Shown: piece by piece, positions 24,302-32,730 of the stretch | Layout: each line of letters starts with the position of its first letter | Numbering within the stretch: position 1 is the first letter of the stretch | Source: Cyanobium sp. WAJ14-Wanaka | Lineage (GTDB): Bacteria; Cyanobacteriota; Cyanobacteriia; PCC-6307; Cyanobiaceae | Reading direction: 5' to 3' | NCBI RefSeq assembly: GCF_024345375.1 | Contig: NZ_JAGQAZ010000001.1 | Coordinates: forward strand, 806,001-870,000 | Length of the DNA: 64,000 nucleotides | Made by a program: the position numbers and the translations under genes | Notes under the pieces: model-generated | What the model was told of the DNA's origin: nothing | The model's input: only the letters and a program-made list of their open reading frames with translations | Database searches by the model: none

Positions 24302-24753
24302 GGCGCCACCGTCGGTTGGGCCGGCCCACGGGGGCTGGAAGCGATCCAACCAGACGTGGCAATCCCCGCAGCCGTACTCACCAGAATCACTAACAACAGG
24401 ACAACACCGTGCTGACGGAGAAGGCTGCCGTAGGCCATCAGCCCGACCGCGATAGGTACGAAAAAGAATGCGAGATGGCGCTGTAATAGGCCTGCCGCCC
24501 GCGCCAGCCACGACTCCCTAACCAGACCCGTTAGTAGAAATAGGGCCAGCAGCAGCATCCCAACTAAATTGGAAGGAAGGGGCAGGGCCAGATACTGGGT
24601 AAGGACAATTGCTATTTGATTGATGGCAACAAGCCCAGCCAGTTGCAGCAAAACCACAAGAACATTCCTGAGCCAACGCGGGATGCTGCCGCGGTCTTTT
24701 AAAACGCTCAGAGCACCAGCACCGGCGGCTTTCCTAAACCCTGTTCTTCGCAT
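24298..24753 (-). CDS. lrgA: CidA/LrgA-family holin-like protein
   Basis: A 151-residue protein with four membrane helices and the CidA/LrgA pattern: LPLPSNLVGMLLLALFLLTG, then LQRHLAFFFVPIAVGLMAYG. The first 25 residues are basic and overlap the cupin gene by 46 bases, so the true start may lie a little downstream. It is coupled to lrgB by a four-base overlap. Together they form the small membrane pair described for lrgB. Confidence 0.8.
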   Translation of the reverse strand: MRRTGFRKAAGAGALSVLKDRGSIPRWLRNVLVVLLQLAGLVAINQIAIVLTQYLALPLPSNLVGMLLLALFLLTGLVRESWLARAAGLLQRHLAFFFVPIAVGLMAYGSLLRQHGVVLLLVILVSTAAGIATSGWIASSPRGPAQPTVAP

Positions 24754-25202
24754 AGCTTTAAGTAGGTATCGAGGCGAGATTTACCAAAGACGATACTGGC
24801 AATAGAGCCCTCAGCATCTACGTTTAGGTTCGCTCCATGAATGTGCCAGCGAACGTGGGTGTTGTCCTCCAGGATGTGGAGGGTATGCACAGAGGAGGCA
24901 GGCTCAAAGAGGAATGAACCGGCACGGTTTACGAAATCAGACTCGAGATACTTCCAGGAGCCAGAAAAGGTGTGCCCCCATACGCTGCCGGTGTGCATAT
25001 GCATCGGGCTTTCAAAGCCTTTCTGAAAAATATTCTCCGTGATCCAAACATTCTCAGAGGGAAATACCTGCAACACCCGCAATAAATTGCCAGCACCGAT
25101 ATCAACAAAAGGAGTTTCATTAGCTCCAACATGCACGGCAGTAGGCGCCTGCTGCATCCATTCCCGATGGATGGGGTGATCACCTTCAGTGCCGGTCAGC
25201 AT
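24708..25202 (-). CDS. Cupin-domain protein (dihydroxyacetophenone dioxygenase-like)
   Basis: A 164-residue single cupin. The metal-binding run GFESPMHMHTGSVWGHTFSG supplies the first His pair and the AGSFLFEPASSVHTLHI segment supplies the later His. The context resembles 2,4'-dihydroxyacetophenone dioxygenase-like and ChrR-type cupins that hold Fe or Zn. It may be an enzyme or a binding protein; the substrate is unknown. It precedes lrgA and overlaps its start. Confidence 0.7.
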   Translation of the reverse strand: MLTGTEGDHPIHREWMQQAPTAVHVGANETPFVDIGAGNLLRVLQVFPSENVWITENIFQKGFESPMHMHTGSVWGHTFSGSWKYLESDFVNRAGSFLFEPASSVHTLHILEDNTHVRWHIHGANLNVDAEGSIASIVFGKSRLDTYLKLCEEQGLGKPPVLVL

Positions 25203-25267
25203 GGTGAAGATCTCAATAGTAATTTCGAAATATCATAGTCAACTAACCTTCTCTCCAGCCAGCCAAC

Positions 25268-26407
25268 ATGGCCGCAGGGATACCTAAGAATGGCTGCATT
25301 CAAGAGATGGCTGGGTTGAACCTTGAGTCAATGACAAAACCCGCCTGGCTCAGCCAGGTGTTGGGGCAAACGGTGCTTGGGGTGCGATCAGAGCCCCTGG
25401 GTGAGGGCCTTGGGCTCGTTTCACGCACCCTACGGCTGGAATTGGACGTCCAGCCGGGCGCCAACCTGCCGGCATCATTGATCCTAAAAACTGAAAGCGA
25501 CGATCCGGCAATGCGCCAGCTGGCGAAGGATCTGGGCGCCTTTGAAAAGGAAACGAGTTTCTACGGAAATCTGGCCGCCGGGCTGGAGGCCACGGTGCCC
25601 CGCCTGCAGGCATCTAGCCACGGGGGCCATGAAGGCATGAGCTGGCTCCTGCTGGAAGACCTCTCCGCCCTGAGGGCTGGCAACCAGGTGCGCGGCATGC
25701 GGACCGATGAAACCGCCGCCGCCCTTGCGGCGATGGCCGCCCTGCATGGCCGCTTCTGGCAAAACGACTGCCTGCTGGAAAACACCTGGCTACCGGCCCA
25801 CCAATTCTGGTACCAGGGATCCACCGGGGAGCTGACGGAATTAGTTGGGCCGTTCCTACACGACTACGAGCTGAGGGTTGAGCCGGAGGCCATCGAGCTG
25901 ATTCGGGCGGTCGCCGAAAGCAGCGAGGCAATTGATCAAGCCCTGGCTAAACGGCCCTGGACCCTGGTGCACGGCGACCTGCGGGCCGACAACCTGCTAT
26001 TCGACGACAACCCCCAGGCCAAGCCTGAAACACTTATCGGAACAGGGCCACGGGTAAAAATCGTGGACTGGGGTTCACCCTGTCGCAGCCTGGCGGCAAT
26101 AGACGTGGCCTGCCTGATCGGCGGCAGCACACCAATGCCCCAACGCAGGGGGCGACTGAAGGAGCTGTTGGCAGGCTGGCACCAAACCCTGTTGGAGCAG
26201 GGGGTGGGCGACTACAGCTTCGAGGAGGCCTGGCGGGACCTCCAGCTGGGCTGCCTGCGCTGTCTGAGCGGGGTCCTGCGACTCCACCATTGGCAGCTCG
26301 ACTCCAGCATCAGCCCGCGCCGCATCCTGCTAAACGACGAAGCAATCGAGCGTTTCTGCGCGCTGGCCCTAGAGGTGCACGCCAGCGAAGCTCTCACCAA
26401 GCTGTGA
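25268..26407 (+). CDS. Aminoglycoside-phosphotransferase/ecdysteroid-kinase-like protein
   Basis: A 379-residue protein kinase-fold small-molecule kinase. The catalytic loop is LVHGDLRADNLLFDD and the metal-binding loop is KIVDWGSPC followed by AAIDVACLIGGST, matching the APH/ecdysteroid kinase (DUF1679) superfamily. An upstream ELDV/SLILKTESDD segment provides the ATP-binding Lys. Such bacterial proteins phosphorylate hydroxyl groups on small molecules; no substrate can be named. It is divergent from the cupin-lrgAB operon. Confidence 0.75.
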   Translation: MAAGIPKNGCIQEMAGLNLESMTKPAWLSQVLGQTVLGVRSEPLGEGLGLVSRTLRLELDVQPGANLPASLILKTESDDPAMRQLAKDLGAFEKETSFYGNLAAGLEATVPRLQASSHGGHEGMSWLLLEDLSALRAGNQVRGMRTDETAAALAAMAALHGRFWQNDCLLENTWLPAHQFWYQGSTGELTELVGPFLHDYELRVEPEAIELIRAVAESSEAIDQALAKRPWTLVHGDLRADNLLFDDNPQAKPETLIGTGPRVKIVDWGSPCRSLAAIDVACLIGGSTPMPQRRGRLKELLAGWHQTLLEQGVGDYSFEEAWRDLQLGCLRCLSGVLRLHHWQLDSSISPRRILLNDEAIERFCALALEVHASEALTKL

Positions 26408-26477
26408 GAACAACCCCCAAGGGATCACCACAATAAATTCATCAATTATTGAAAAAGGCTGATTTACTTCCACCGCC

Positions 26478-26516
26478 CAGGAAGTAGTTATTTGTTTGGC
26501 CAGCAAGTAGTTATTT
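26478..26516 (+). repeat. Direct repeat upstream of the J-domain gene
   Basis: The 16-base sequence CAGGAAGTAGTTATTT at 26478-26493 recurs as CAGCAAGTAGTTATTT at 26501-26516, 23 bases apart. It sits in an AT-rich stretch with no gene between the kinase and the J-domain protein and may be a regulator site. Confidence 0.45.
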
Positions 26517-26608
26517 ATGTAATCCGTATCTTTCTCGCCTGCGAAGATCGGATGGGCAACGGGCCATGATGGGTGAACTAGTTGATTCCCAAGTTGCGCC
26601 GTCGGCCT

Positions 26609-26995
26609 ATGTCGTTAGTAGCCATAAATAGGGATGGGAACCAATCACGCCAACCAACCTCCGATCCCAGCACCGAACCTCCCATGGAGCGCAAGGGATT
26701 TGGGGGAGGAAGCTCCGGCAGCGGTACCAGGCGAAAAGGGGGGAAGAAGCGCTCTCCAACCCTGAGCAAGGCCGACTGGGGTCCGATGGGAAAGCATCCT
26801 GACCTCGACGGGATCATGGCAAGGAAGCGCTTGCATTTGCCCCTTTCTGGACGGCTCAGCGAATCCGATGTCAGCCGTGCCTGGAAGCTAGCGGCGGCAG
26901 TGCATCACCCTGATCGGGGCGGTGAGCACAACACCATGCAGCTGGTAAATGGAGCACGCGATCTTCTAATGGGCCGGGGTGAAAAGGGTGCATAG
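26609..26995 (+). CDS. J-domain protein, small
   Basis: A protein of about 128 residues from ATG 26609. The N-terminal part is Gly/Ser/Arg-rich and likely disordered (GFGGGSSGSGTRRKGGKKRS). The C-terminus is a J domain: the invariant HPD is in AVHHPDRGGEHN, with helix III NTMQLVNGARDLLM. J domains stimulate Hsp70 (DnaK) ATPase. The protein lacks the zinc-finger and substrate-binding parts of DnaJ, so it is probably a specialised co-chaperone. Its stop lies two bases before the end of the convergent oxidoreductase. Confidence 0.7.
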   Translation: MSLVAINRDGNQSRQPTSDPSTEPPMERKGFGGGSSGSGTRRKGGKKRSPTLSKADWGPMGKHPDLDGIMARKRLHLPLSGRLSESDVSRAWKLAAAVHHPDRGGEHNTMQLVNGARDLLMGRGEKGA

Positions 26996-26997
26996 GC

Positions 26998-27960
26998 TCA
27001 GCCTCCCTGCGGGCCAAGAACCACCACGCCGCCGCTGCGGCCAGCCTCGATAACAGCCTCGGCGATGCGCAGAGCCTCCACCGCCGTGTCCAGGTCGGCA
27101 ACGGGGGAAGGTCGACCATTGCGCACGCAGGCACAAAAATCGGCCAATTGGTCGCGCAGAGCCCCCCCAACCCGGCCCCCAATGACGGGCCAAAGGGCCA
27201 GCTCGGCATCGATACCACCATGGGAAGTGTTGCCATGGGGTGTGTTGCGATGAGAGGTGGTGCCATCAACCGGGTCCGGTAGATACCAGCTGCTCTCCAA
27301 CTGGGCCACGCTGCCATCGGCAAGTCGCAGCAGCACAAAACAACCCTGGGGCGCCAGATGATTCCCATCTCGGTAGTCGAGGGCCATAACCGAAGTGATC
27401 CGGCTCTGGCTCAACCAGAGCACCAAATCGATGTCGTGGATCAGGGTGCGGTGCGCCGTGTGAATGCGATCGGCAATGGCTGCAAAGGAGCTGCGGCTGC
27501 AATTGCGTTTGGCACGGATCGACACCAAATCGCCAAACTCACCGGCGCTCACCCGCCGCTGCAGCAGCCGATGGGAGGGCTCATAACGCAGCAAAAGCCC
27601 GGTCTGCAGAACAAGGCCCGATCGAACCGCCAACTCCTGTAATTCCTTTGCCTCCAGCCAGCTGGGTGCAAGCGGTTTTTCGACAAATAGATGGCGACGC
27701 CGAACCAATGCGAATCGGGCCTGTTCACCGTGCTGTCCATCCGGCGTTGCCAAGATCACGGCATCCAGAGTGTCGTCTTCGATCAACGCCATGGCATCGG
27801 TATGGCAAGCCGGCACCTGGTAACGATCCGCCACCAAAGCCAGGCAGACAGGATCTGGGTCCGCCACAGCCGCTAACTGCACATCAGCCAAGGAGGCAAG
27901 AACATTGGCGTGCAGCTGGCCGAAACGACCCAAACCAGCAAGGCCTACGCGAAGGGGCAT
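26998..27960 (-). CDS. Gfo/Idh/MocA-family oxidoreductase
   Basis: A 320-residue NAD(P)-dependent sugar or inositol oxidoreductase. The N-terminal Rossmann fold begins LRVGLAGLGRFGQLHANVLA, the catalytic EKP motif is in HLFVEKPLAPSW, and the HDIDLVLWL helix of the C-terminal alpha/beta domain is present. Residues around TSHRNTPHGNTSHGG form a five-residue repeat (15-base tandem repeats in DNA). Substrate not predictable. It is separated by about 30 bases from the next minus-strand gene and may be in the same unit. Confidence 0.88.
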   Translation of the reverse strand: MPLRVGLAGLGRFGQLHANVLASLADVQLAAVADPDPVCLALVADRYQVPACHTDAMALIEDDTLDAVILATPDGQHGEQARFALVRRRHLFVEKPLAPSWLEAKELQELAVRSGLVLQTGLLLRYEPSHRLLQRRVSAGEFGDLVSIRAKRNCSRSSFAAIADRIHTAHRTLIHDIDLVLWLSQSRITSVMALDYRDGNHLAPQGCFVLLRLADGSVAQLESSWYLPDPVDGTTSHRNTPHGNTSHGGIDAELALWPVIGGRVGGALRDQLADFCACVRNGRPSPVADLDTAVEALRIAEAVIEAGRSGGVVVLGPQGG

Positions 27961-27990
27961 CTGTGTCTCAGAAATGAGGCCCTTCCCAGG

Positions 27991-28371
27991 TTATTCAGGG
28001 CACGCCAGCTGGGCCTGACCTTCGGCGTTGAGTCGCTCAATCGCAGTGGAGATGGCAGTCTCGAGCATCTGCCCCCGCAACATCGCAACCGCAAGAGATG
28101 TGGCTATCTGGCCAGCCATTCCCCTTACCGCAGCCATGTCGAAGTCGGCGTTAGCACCATGGACCTGCAAAAGGGCGCGCGCTGTTAATTCACCAATGTC
28201 GTCGAGGAAATCTTGATGGGCCAACAGAGAATCAGCGACCACATTATCAATTTCAATGTGATCCTTAAGGCTTTCTGGCAAAACAGGTAGCTTGTGAACC
28301 ACTCGATAGGGTCCAGGGCAGTCATCAGGCCTGTGATACAGCAGTTCCATGCTGGCTTCGTGAAGACCCAT
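27991..28371 (-). CDS. Hypothetical helical protein
   Basis: About 126 residues from ATG 28371 (ATG 28350 is an alternative). The second half is strongly helical (AVRGMAGQIATSLAVAML, AISTAIERLNAEGQAQL), the first half has the polar stretch YHRPDDCPGPYRVVHKL. No family recognised. The start lies nine bases from the start of the type III polyketide synthase on the opposite strand, so the two share a promoter region, which hints at a functional tie. Confidence 0.5.
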   Translation of the reverse strand: MGLHEASMELLYHRPDDCPGPYRVVHKLPVLPESLKDHIEIDNVVADSLLAHQDFLDDIGELTARALLQVHGANADFDMAAVRGMAGQIATSLAVAMLRGQMLETAISTAIERLNAEGQAQLACPE

Positions 28372-28379
28372 TGAAAATC

Positions 28380-29576
28380 ATGGTGACTGGTGCCACTCTA
28401 AAGCAGCTAGAAGTTGAATGCATCTTGTCTGCACCACAGGTCTACATACAGGGGATTGCCAGTGGGGCCCCTGCAGCGCGCCTTAGCCAAAAAGATGCGG
28501 CTGCCTTCATGGGCCATCTCGACGGAATGGAGGCCACCCACAACCGGATCGAAACCATATTTGAACATACCCGCATCAACGAACGGCATTTGGCCTACTC
28601 CCTACTCGAACCGGGGGCAGCAAGTTTCCTCAGGGAACATGGAACGCTGGAAACACGGATGGCAATGTATGAAAGCCATGCCCTGCCCCTAGCCGAACGG
28701 GTCGCAAGGGCGGCGCTTGAAGATGCGACCTGCTCAGCCAGTGACATTCAGCTGGTCGTGTTTGTATCGAGTACAGGCTTTGTGGCGCCCGGGGTAGATG
28801 CCTTCCTAATTAGGAAACTAGGACTAAATCTAGACACGGCTCGCCACCCAGTGCTGTTCATGGGGTGTGCCGCCGCCCTGGTGGGACTGCGCATTGCCAG
28901 TGATCACGTGAGAGCCCATCCAGGCAATGGGGCTCTAGTGGTATGCCTAGAACTGAGCTCACTGAATGCCTCCCTGGAGGATGATCTAAATGATGTGATT
29001 ATCCACAGCATCTTTGGAGATGGCTGTGCAGCAGTAGTACTACGTTCAACAAAGGATCAGGAAAACATTCCCAAGGGACGGGCGATTCTGCATCAGCAGC
29101 GAAGCGTGCTAGCTCCTGATACGGAAGAAGGGATAGTGCTCGGGATACGCGATAACGGGATTACTTGTACACTCTCACGCCATCTGCCGGAGATGATCGG
29201 CAATTCACTTCCAAGCGTCACGGATGGGCACCTAGCAGCAGCAGGTCTAACAAGGGAAGACATTGACATCTGGGCAGTGCATCCAGGCGGCACAAAAATC
29301 CTAGAGGCAGTTCAAAACAGCCTATCCCTAAAAGACAATCAATTGAGCCACTCCTGGGACGTGCTAAAAGAGTACGGCAACATGCTGAGCTGCGCAGTCC
29401 TGTTTGTACTTGAGCGCCATATCTACGCCTGTCGGCACGGAGGCAATCCAAAGGAAGCAGTGGAGATGACGGAGCACACTGCTAAAATACAAAATAGCAA
29501 TGGCAAGCAAGGATTGGCATTTTCATTTTCACCGGGAATTGGCACGGAAATGCTTCATTTTGAAATAGGCGCCTAA
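28380..29576 (+). CDS. Type III polyketide synthase (chalcone synthase-like)
   Basis: A thiolase-fold condensing enzyme of 398 residues from ATG 28380 (a TTG at 28371 is possible). The catalytic triad is visible: Cys163 in VLFMGCAAALVGLR, His301 in IWAVHPGGTKILEA and Asn334 in KEYGNMLS. Such enzymes extend an acyl-CoA starter with malonyl-CoA and cyclise the chain to pyrones, resorcinols or phloroglucinols. The product is unknown. A cupin gene follows after 18 bases and could tailor or cyclise the product. Codon usage is more AT-rich than the core genes around it. Confidence 0.88.
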   Translation: MVTGATLKQLEVECILSAPQVYIQGIASGAPAARLSQKDAAAFMGHLDGMEATHNRIETIFEHTRINERHLAYSLLEPGAASFLREHGTLETRMAMYESHALPLAERVARAALEDATCSASDIQLVVFVSSTGFVAPGVDAFLIRKLGLNLDTARHPVLFMGCAAALVGLRIASDHVRAHPGNGALVVCLELSSLNASLEDDLNDVIIHSIFGDGCAAVVLRSTKDQENIPKGRAILHQQRSVLAPDTEEGIVLGIRDNGITCTLSRHLPEMIGNSLPSVTDGHLAAAGLTREDIDIWAVHPGGTKILEAVQNSLSLKDNQLSHSWDVLKEYGNMLSCAVLFVLERHIYACRHGGNPKEAVEMTEHTAKIQNSNGKQGLAFSFSPGIGTEMLHFEIGA

Positions 29577-29594
29577 CCCTACAAAAAAGAAACC

Positions 29595-30023
29595 ATGACA
29601 CGCATAATCAAACTTTTTAATCAAGTCCAGGGCTGCCAGGACTGGGAACCAGATCCAAGCCAATCATTCCCAATGGAAATAGTAGCCTTCCTAAACAAAA
29701 ACACAGAAAACCAATGCACCATGGCCAGGCTGAATCCAGGGAAGGCATTGCCTCTTCACTATCACAGGCAAGGTGGGGATATCTTTCTTGTCCTGCAGGG
29801 TCAAGGTAGGCTAACGACAGGGCGCATAGGCAATGAATCAGAAGGGGAGCAGGACAAAGCAGAAAGCCTGGAAGAGCAGGATCTCGAAACCGGAGATCTT
29901 TATTCGATCGAACCATATGAAATCCATGGCATTGAAAACACTGGCCCAACAGATCTGGTATGGCTAAATATTGCACCAGCAAGCCATGGAGGGGATGATT
30001 GCATTGAACTAGGCTCAAACTAG
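29595..30023 (+). CDS. Cupin-domain protein downstream of the polyketide synthase
   Basis: A 142-residue single-cupin protein. The metal ligands are supplied by LPLHYHRQGGDIFLVLQGQG (two His and acidic Asp) and PYEIHGIENTG (later His). A 25-residue acidic insertion (SEGEQDKAESLEEQDLETGD) sits between the two motifs. It lies 18 bases after the synthase in the same direction. It may be a cyclase, isomerase or oxygenase acting on the polyketide; this is inference from position. Confidence 0.7.
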   Translation: MTRIIKLFNQVQGCQDWEPDPSQSFPMEIVAFLNKNTENQCTMARLNPGKALPLHYHRQGGDIFLVLQGQGRLTTGRIGNESEGEQDKAESLEEQDLETGDLYSIEPYEIHGIENTGPTDLVWLNIAPASHGGDDCIELGSN

Positions 30024-30053
30024 TACGACTAAGACCAACTGGAGGCGAGGGGA

Positions 30054-30134
30054 ATGCGATTGCCAATTATCTATCTAGAAGCCGCTCACCTCAGCATCCA
30101 GCTATATGACAAGGGTAAACTAATTAGCGATTAG
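30054..30134 (+). CDS. Possible 26-residue peptide
   Basis: An ATG at 30054 preceded by a strong purine tract (GGAGGCGAGGGGA ends one base before it) opens a 26-codon frame encoding MRLPIIYLEAAHLSIQLYDK plus six residues. It follows the polyketide synthase and cupin genes. The main support is the purine tract, although it sits closer to the ATG than the usual ribosome-site spacing; the peptide may simply be chance. Confidence 0.25.
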   Translation: MRLPIIYLEAAHLSIQLYDKGKLISD

Positions 30135-30166
30135 GCCTGTCACATGTATGAATCAAAGAAGTAGCC

Positions 30167-30829
30167 CTAAAGACGAAAACGGAAACCAGCGTCAAGCCCT
30201 TGTTGAATTCGTGATTTGGTAGTGGGGCTATCATCATAAAAACTAAGATCCGTACCCCCACCAATTCCTATTATGCGATAGCCTAGGTAAATACTGGTAT
30301 TTTTTGACAAGACATAGGAAACACCAACCTTCCCTTGACCAGCAAAAGTAGTGCCAGTTGTGGAACCATCAGCCACACCATAATGGGTGGAGGCAAAGCC
30401 AATGCCGCCACCGATGTAGGGAACAAATTTAGAGCCGGTGGGAATATCCTTGATTACATTAAACTGCACAGCATTGGTTGATATTCGATTTCCACTTATG
30501 CTCCCCGGCTGTCCGTTATACGTAAATGAATCTGTGGCACTTGCAAATAGACCTAAATATTCAGCCTCAACTCGCCAAGCGCCGGGGAATACGTAGCCAA
30601 TGGCCACGTTTGGGCCAACGGTCGTGCTGGTTTTAAACGACTCGTTGGAAAATGCAGATGTGGAAGGGTCATTGATACCGATCGAACTGCCAAAGCCAAC
30701 ACCAATTCCCAAGGATCCATAAACACCTGGCTTTAATGCGGGATCAACTGCCTCCGCATGGACCGGGCCCAACAGGAAGGGGGCAGCTAGAACACTAGCT
30801 GCAAGCAAAAAAGAATAGTTGCGAATCAT
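30167..30829 (-). CDS. Outer-membrane beta-barrel protein (opacity/OmpA-like)
   Basis: A 220-residue protein with a signal peptide cleaved near VHAEA. The mature part is an eight-strand small barrel of the OmpW/opacity type: GVYGSLGIGVGFGSS, WRVEAEYLGLFAS, FVPYIGGGIGFAST, and the final strand LDAGFRFRL, which ends in a Leu rather than an aromatic. No plug or passenger is present. It lies on the opposite strand to the polyketide cluster and its start faces the FMN-reductase gene. Confidence 0.78.
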   Translation of the reverse strand: MIRNYSFLLAASVLAAPFLLGPVHAEAVDPALKPGVYGSLGIGVGFGSSIGINDPSTSAFSNESFKTSTTVGPNVAIGYVFPGAWRVEAEYLGLFASATDSFTYNGQPGSISGNRISTNAVQFNVIKDIPTGSKFVPYIGGGIGFASTHYGVADGSTTGTTFAGQGKVGVSYVLSKNTSIYLGYRIIGIGGGTDLSFYDDSPTTKSRIQQGLDAGFRFRL

Positions 30830-31162
30830 GAGACACTAAATTTTGACAGTTACCAGCACTTAATCCTATGACGGGAACCTACTGGCGTGCAGCCGGTGCC
30901 TATATGGCAGGGGTGGCGCCAGTTCACCGGTTAATACGGCCGTTTTTCTGCACCTTGCCCAGCTCTGGAGCTGGCAGCTATTTGCCCTCGGAGCAGGCAG
31001 CAAAATCCTTGCCGGCGCCCTAATCAGCATTGCCTTAAGGGCAAAAGCCCAAAATGGGAGTGGGGCAACTGACGGAAACACCTAAAAGATTTCCAGGATC
31101 AATTTAACCCTGGCAATACCTGCTAACCTATTAGGGGCCTGATCAACATCAAAATCATAGTG
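30830..31162 (+). other. Intergenic stretch, possibly with a decayed ORF
   Basis: 333 bases between two divergent genes. A plus-strand frame encodes HLAQLWSWQLFALGAGSKIL and a few more hydrophobic residues to about 31085, but lacks a start codon in frame; an ATG at 30869 lies in another frame. This may be a frameshifted small membrane protein. No repeats or RNA genes were recognised. Confidence 0.3.
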
Positions 31163-31675
31163 ATGGAAGATCCTTTTGATCTACTTGTATTAGCAGCAAG
31201 CTGCGGAGAAAATTTAAAATTAGCCAATCGCTTCTCCGAGGCTGCTGCCGCCTTGGGAAAGCGCACAATGGTGATCGATTTAACACTCAGTTCGCTCCCC
31301 CTATTCACGCCCCGCAACCAGCAACAGTTGGTACTGCCTGATGTGATCGAATTGCAGCGACAACTGGAATCGGCATCCCACTGGATAATTTGTGCTCCGG
31401 AATACAACGGCTCCATACCACCTTCCCTAACCAGTGCCATCGCCTGGCTATCTACCCAGGGCAACGATTTCCGGGCCCTTTTCAATAGACATCCAGTGGC
31501 TATCGCCAGCCATTCTGGCGGTGGCGGCTATGAATGCCTCTCGGCACTGCGCATTCAATTAGCCCATCTAGGTGCCAATGTGTTGGGCAGGCAACTGGTC
31601 TGCACCAACGACAGACCAGCCAAACAACAAAGCATCGATGACGTAATAGGTGCCCTATTTCAACTAAGGGCCTAG
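31163..31675 (+). CDS. NAD(P)H-dependent FMN reductase
   Basis: A 170-residue flavodoxin-fold protein. The N-terminal strand LLVLAASCGENLKLANRFSE binds FMN phosphate, and the later PEYNGSIPPSLTSAIAWL segment has the typical EYN(G/S)xPxxLKNA-like FMN loop of the NADPH-dependent FMN reductase family. It probably reduces FMN, quinones or azo compounds. The start ATG 31163 follows a GTG in frame, and either could serve. Confidence 0.78.
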   Translation: MEDPFDLLVLAASCGENLKLANRFSEAAAALGKRTMVIDLTLSSLPLFTPRNQQQLVLPDVIELQRQLESASHWIICAPEYNGSIPPSLTSAIAWLSTQGNDFRALFNRHPVAIASHSGGGGYECLSALRIQLAHLGANVLGRQLVCTNDRPAKQQSIDDVIGALFQLRA

Positions 31676-31713
31676 GCACCCGTAAAAATGGGTAGGCGCA
31701 CCGATCCCGATAG

Positions 31714-32145
31714 ATGGCTTCCTTCCTGCAGCAAGGTTTTTTGCTGATCACCCTGGCCCTGTTCAATTTGGTGGGGCCAGTGCCCCCTGAATTAGGGCTT
31801 CACAACGGCTCCCTTTCGCCTTGCCCAACCCCAGCCCACTGCGCCCAGGCCAGCTGGGCAGTGGCAGATCCAGGCGCAGCGCTCTCTAGCCTTGTGCCCA
31901 CAATCGAGGCCATGCCGCGCAGCTTGGTGGTCAACCAGGGAGATGGCTACCTCCATGCCACGGCCACCAGTGCCTTGTTTGGTTTCGTCGATGACCTCGA
32001 ACTCTTTGCCGACACAGACAACGGCCAGTTGCAGGCCCGCTCCGTATCAAGGCTTGGCGATTCAGATCTCGGCGTCAACAGCAAGCGCCTGGAAAAAATT
32101 GAATCAGCGCTAAAGGATTGGCAAGCAAGCCAAAGCCCTAGCTGA
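31714..32145 (+). CDS. DUF1499-domain protein with signal peptide
   Basis: A 143-residue protein with an N-terminal hydrophobic stretch (FLQQGFLLITLALFNLVG) and a DUF1499 domain: CPTPAHCAQ at the N-terminus, FGFVDDLELFAD in the middle, and the closing RSVSRLGDSDLGVNSKRLEK. DUF1499 proteins are common in cyanobacteria and chloroplasts; biochemical role not established. Its end overlaps the convergent high-light-inducible gene by eight bases. Confidence 0.8.
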   Translation: MASFLQQGFLLITLALFNLVGPVPPELGLHNGSLSPCPTPAHCAQASWAVADPGAALSSLVPTIEAMPRSLVVNQGDGYLHATATSALFGFVDDLELFADTDNGQLQARSVSRLGDSDLGVNSKRLEKIESALKDWQASQSPS

Positions 32146-32353
32146 GATACCAGCGCAGCAGGCCCATTACTTGGCCAACGGGCCCCTCACCGGTAATTAA
32201 TTCACCAATAAGGGCAGCCACAAAGCCCAACATCGCCACCCGGCCGTTGAGTAGCTCCACATCAGCCAGGGCCGATTTATTCCAGGGCCTGGGGGTGGTT
32301 AGCCCTTCGCCGAATCTCTCAACTGGCTCGTACTGAAACTGCTGGTCCGCCAT
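32138..32353 (-). CDS. hli: High-light-inducible protein (Hlip)
   Basis: A 71-residue one-helix chlorophyll-binding protein. The signature helix ELLNGRVAMLGFVAALIGEL has the ExxNxRxAMxGF motif with the two ligands (Glu and Asn) for chlorophyll. It is the last gene of the ocp-crtW-frp-hli operon, 9 bases after frp. Hlips protect assembling photosystem II and scavenge free chlorophyll under high light. Confidence 0.9.
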   Translation of the reverse strand: MADQQFQYEPVERFGEGLTTPRPWNKSALADVELLNGRVAMLGFVAALIGELITGEGPVGQVMGLLRWYLS

Positions 32354-32362
32354 GGTTACTAA

Positions 32363-32692
32363 CTAAAACTTGGACATGGCCACAATCTTGGCCAGTTTCT
32401 CGTCGTCTAGCCCCGTCAATTCATCGGTCTGCAGCAGGCTGTCCTTCACCAAGCTGGCAAAGACAAACAGGATCCCATCAAGACGAAAATCGAAACGCCC
32501 TTCAATCGTGTGCCTTTCGATGCTCAGAAAGTCGTGGAGCTGCCATACGGCCTCCGCTGAATCGAGGTTGCCTGCCTTATCTCGCACCGTGGCCACCAAC
32601 TTTTCAACGGCGCGGCAATAGGCAAGATCAAATGCCTTGCGGGCGACCGTTTGTTCGACCTCATTCCAACCCTGCAGCATGGTTTCAATCAT
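32363..32692 (-). CDS. frp: Fluorescence recovery protein
   Basis: A 109-residue dimeric helical protein that detaches activated OCP from the phycobilisome and speeds its return to the inactive orange form. Family residues fall at the positions known from the Synechocystis protein: W50, H53, D54 and R60 in VWQLHDFLSIER. A C-terminal helical part with FVFASLVKDSL and LAKIVAMSKF follows. It lies between crtW (38 bases upstream) and hli, as expected for an OCP1-type system. Confidence 0.88.
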   Translation of the reverse strand: MIETMLQGWNEVEQTVARKAFDLAYCRAVEKLVATVRDKAGNLDSAEAVWQLHDFLSIERHTIEGRFDFRLDGILFVFASLVKDSLLQTDELTGLDDEKLAKIVAMSKF

Positions 32693-32730
32693 CCTTAAAA
32701 ATCTCCTTGCGAGTGAGGCTAGTTGGGGTA

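Noticed and set aside
26478-26516. Repeat pair considered as a CRISPR remnant
   Set aside because: Only two copies with a 7-base gap between them and no cas gene.
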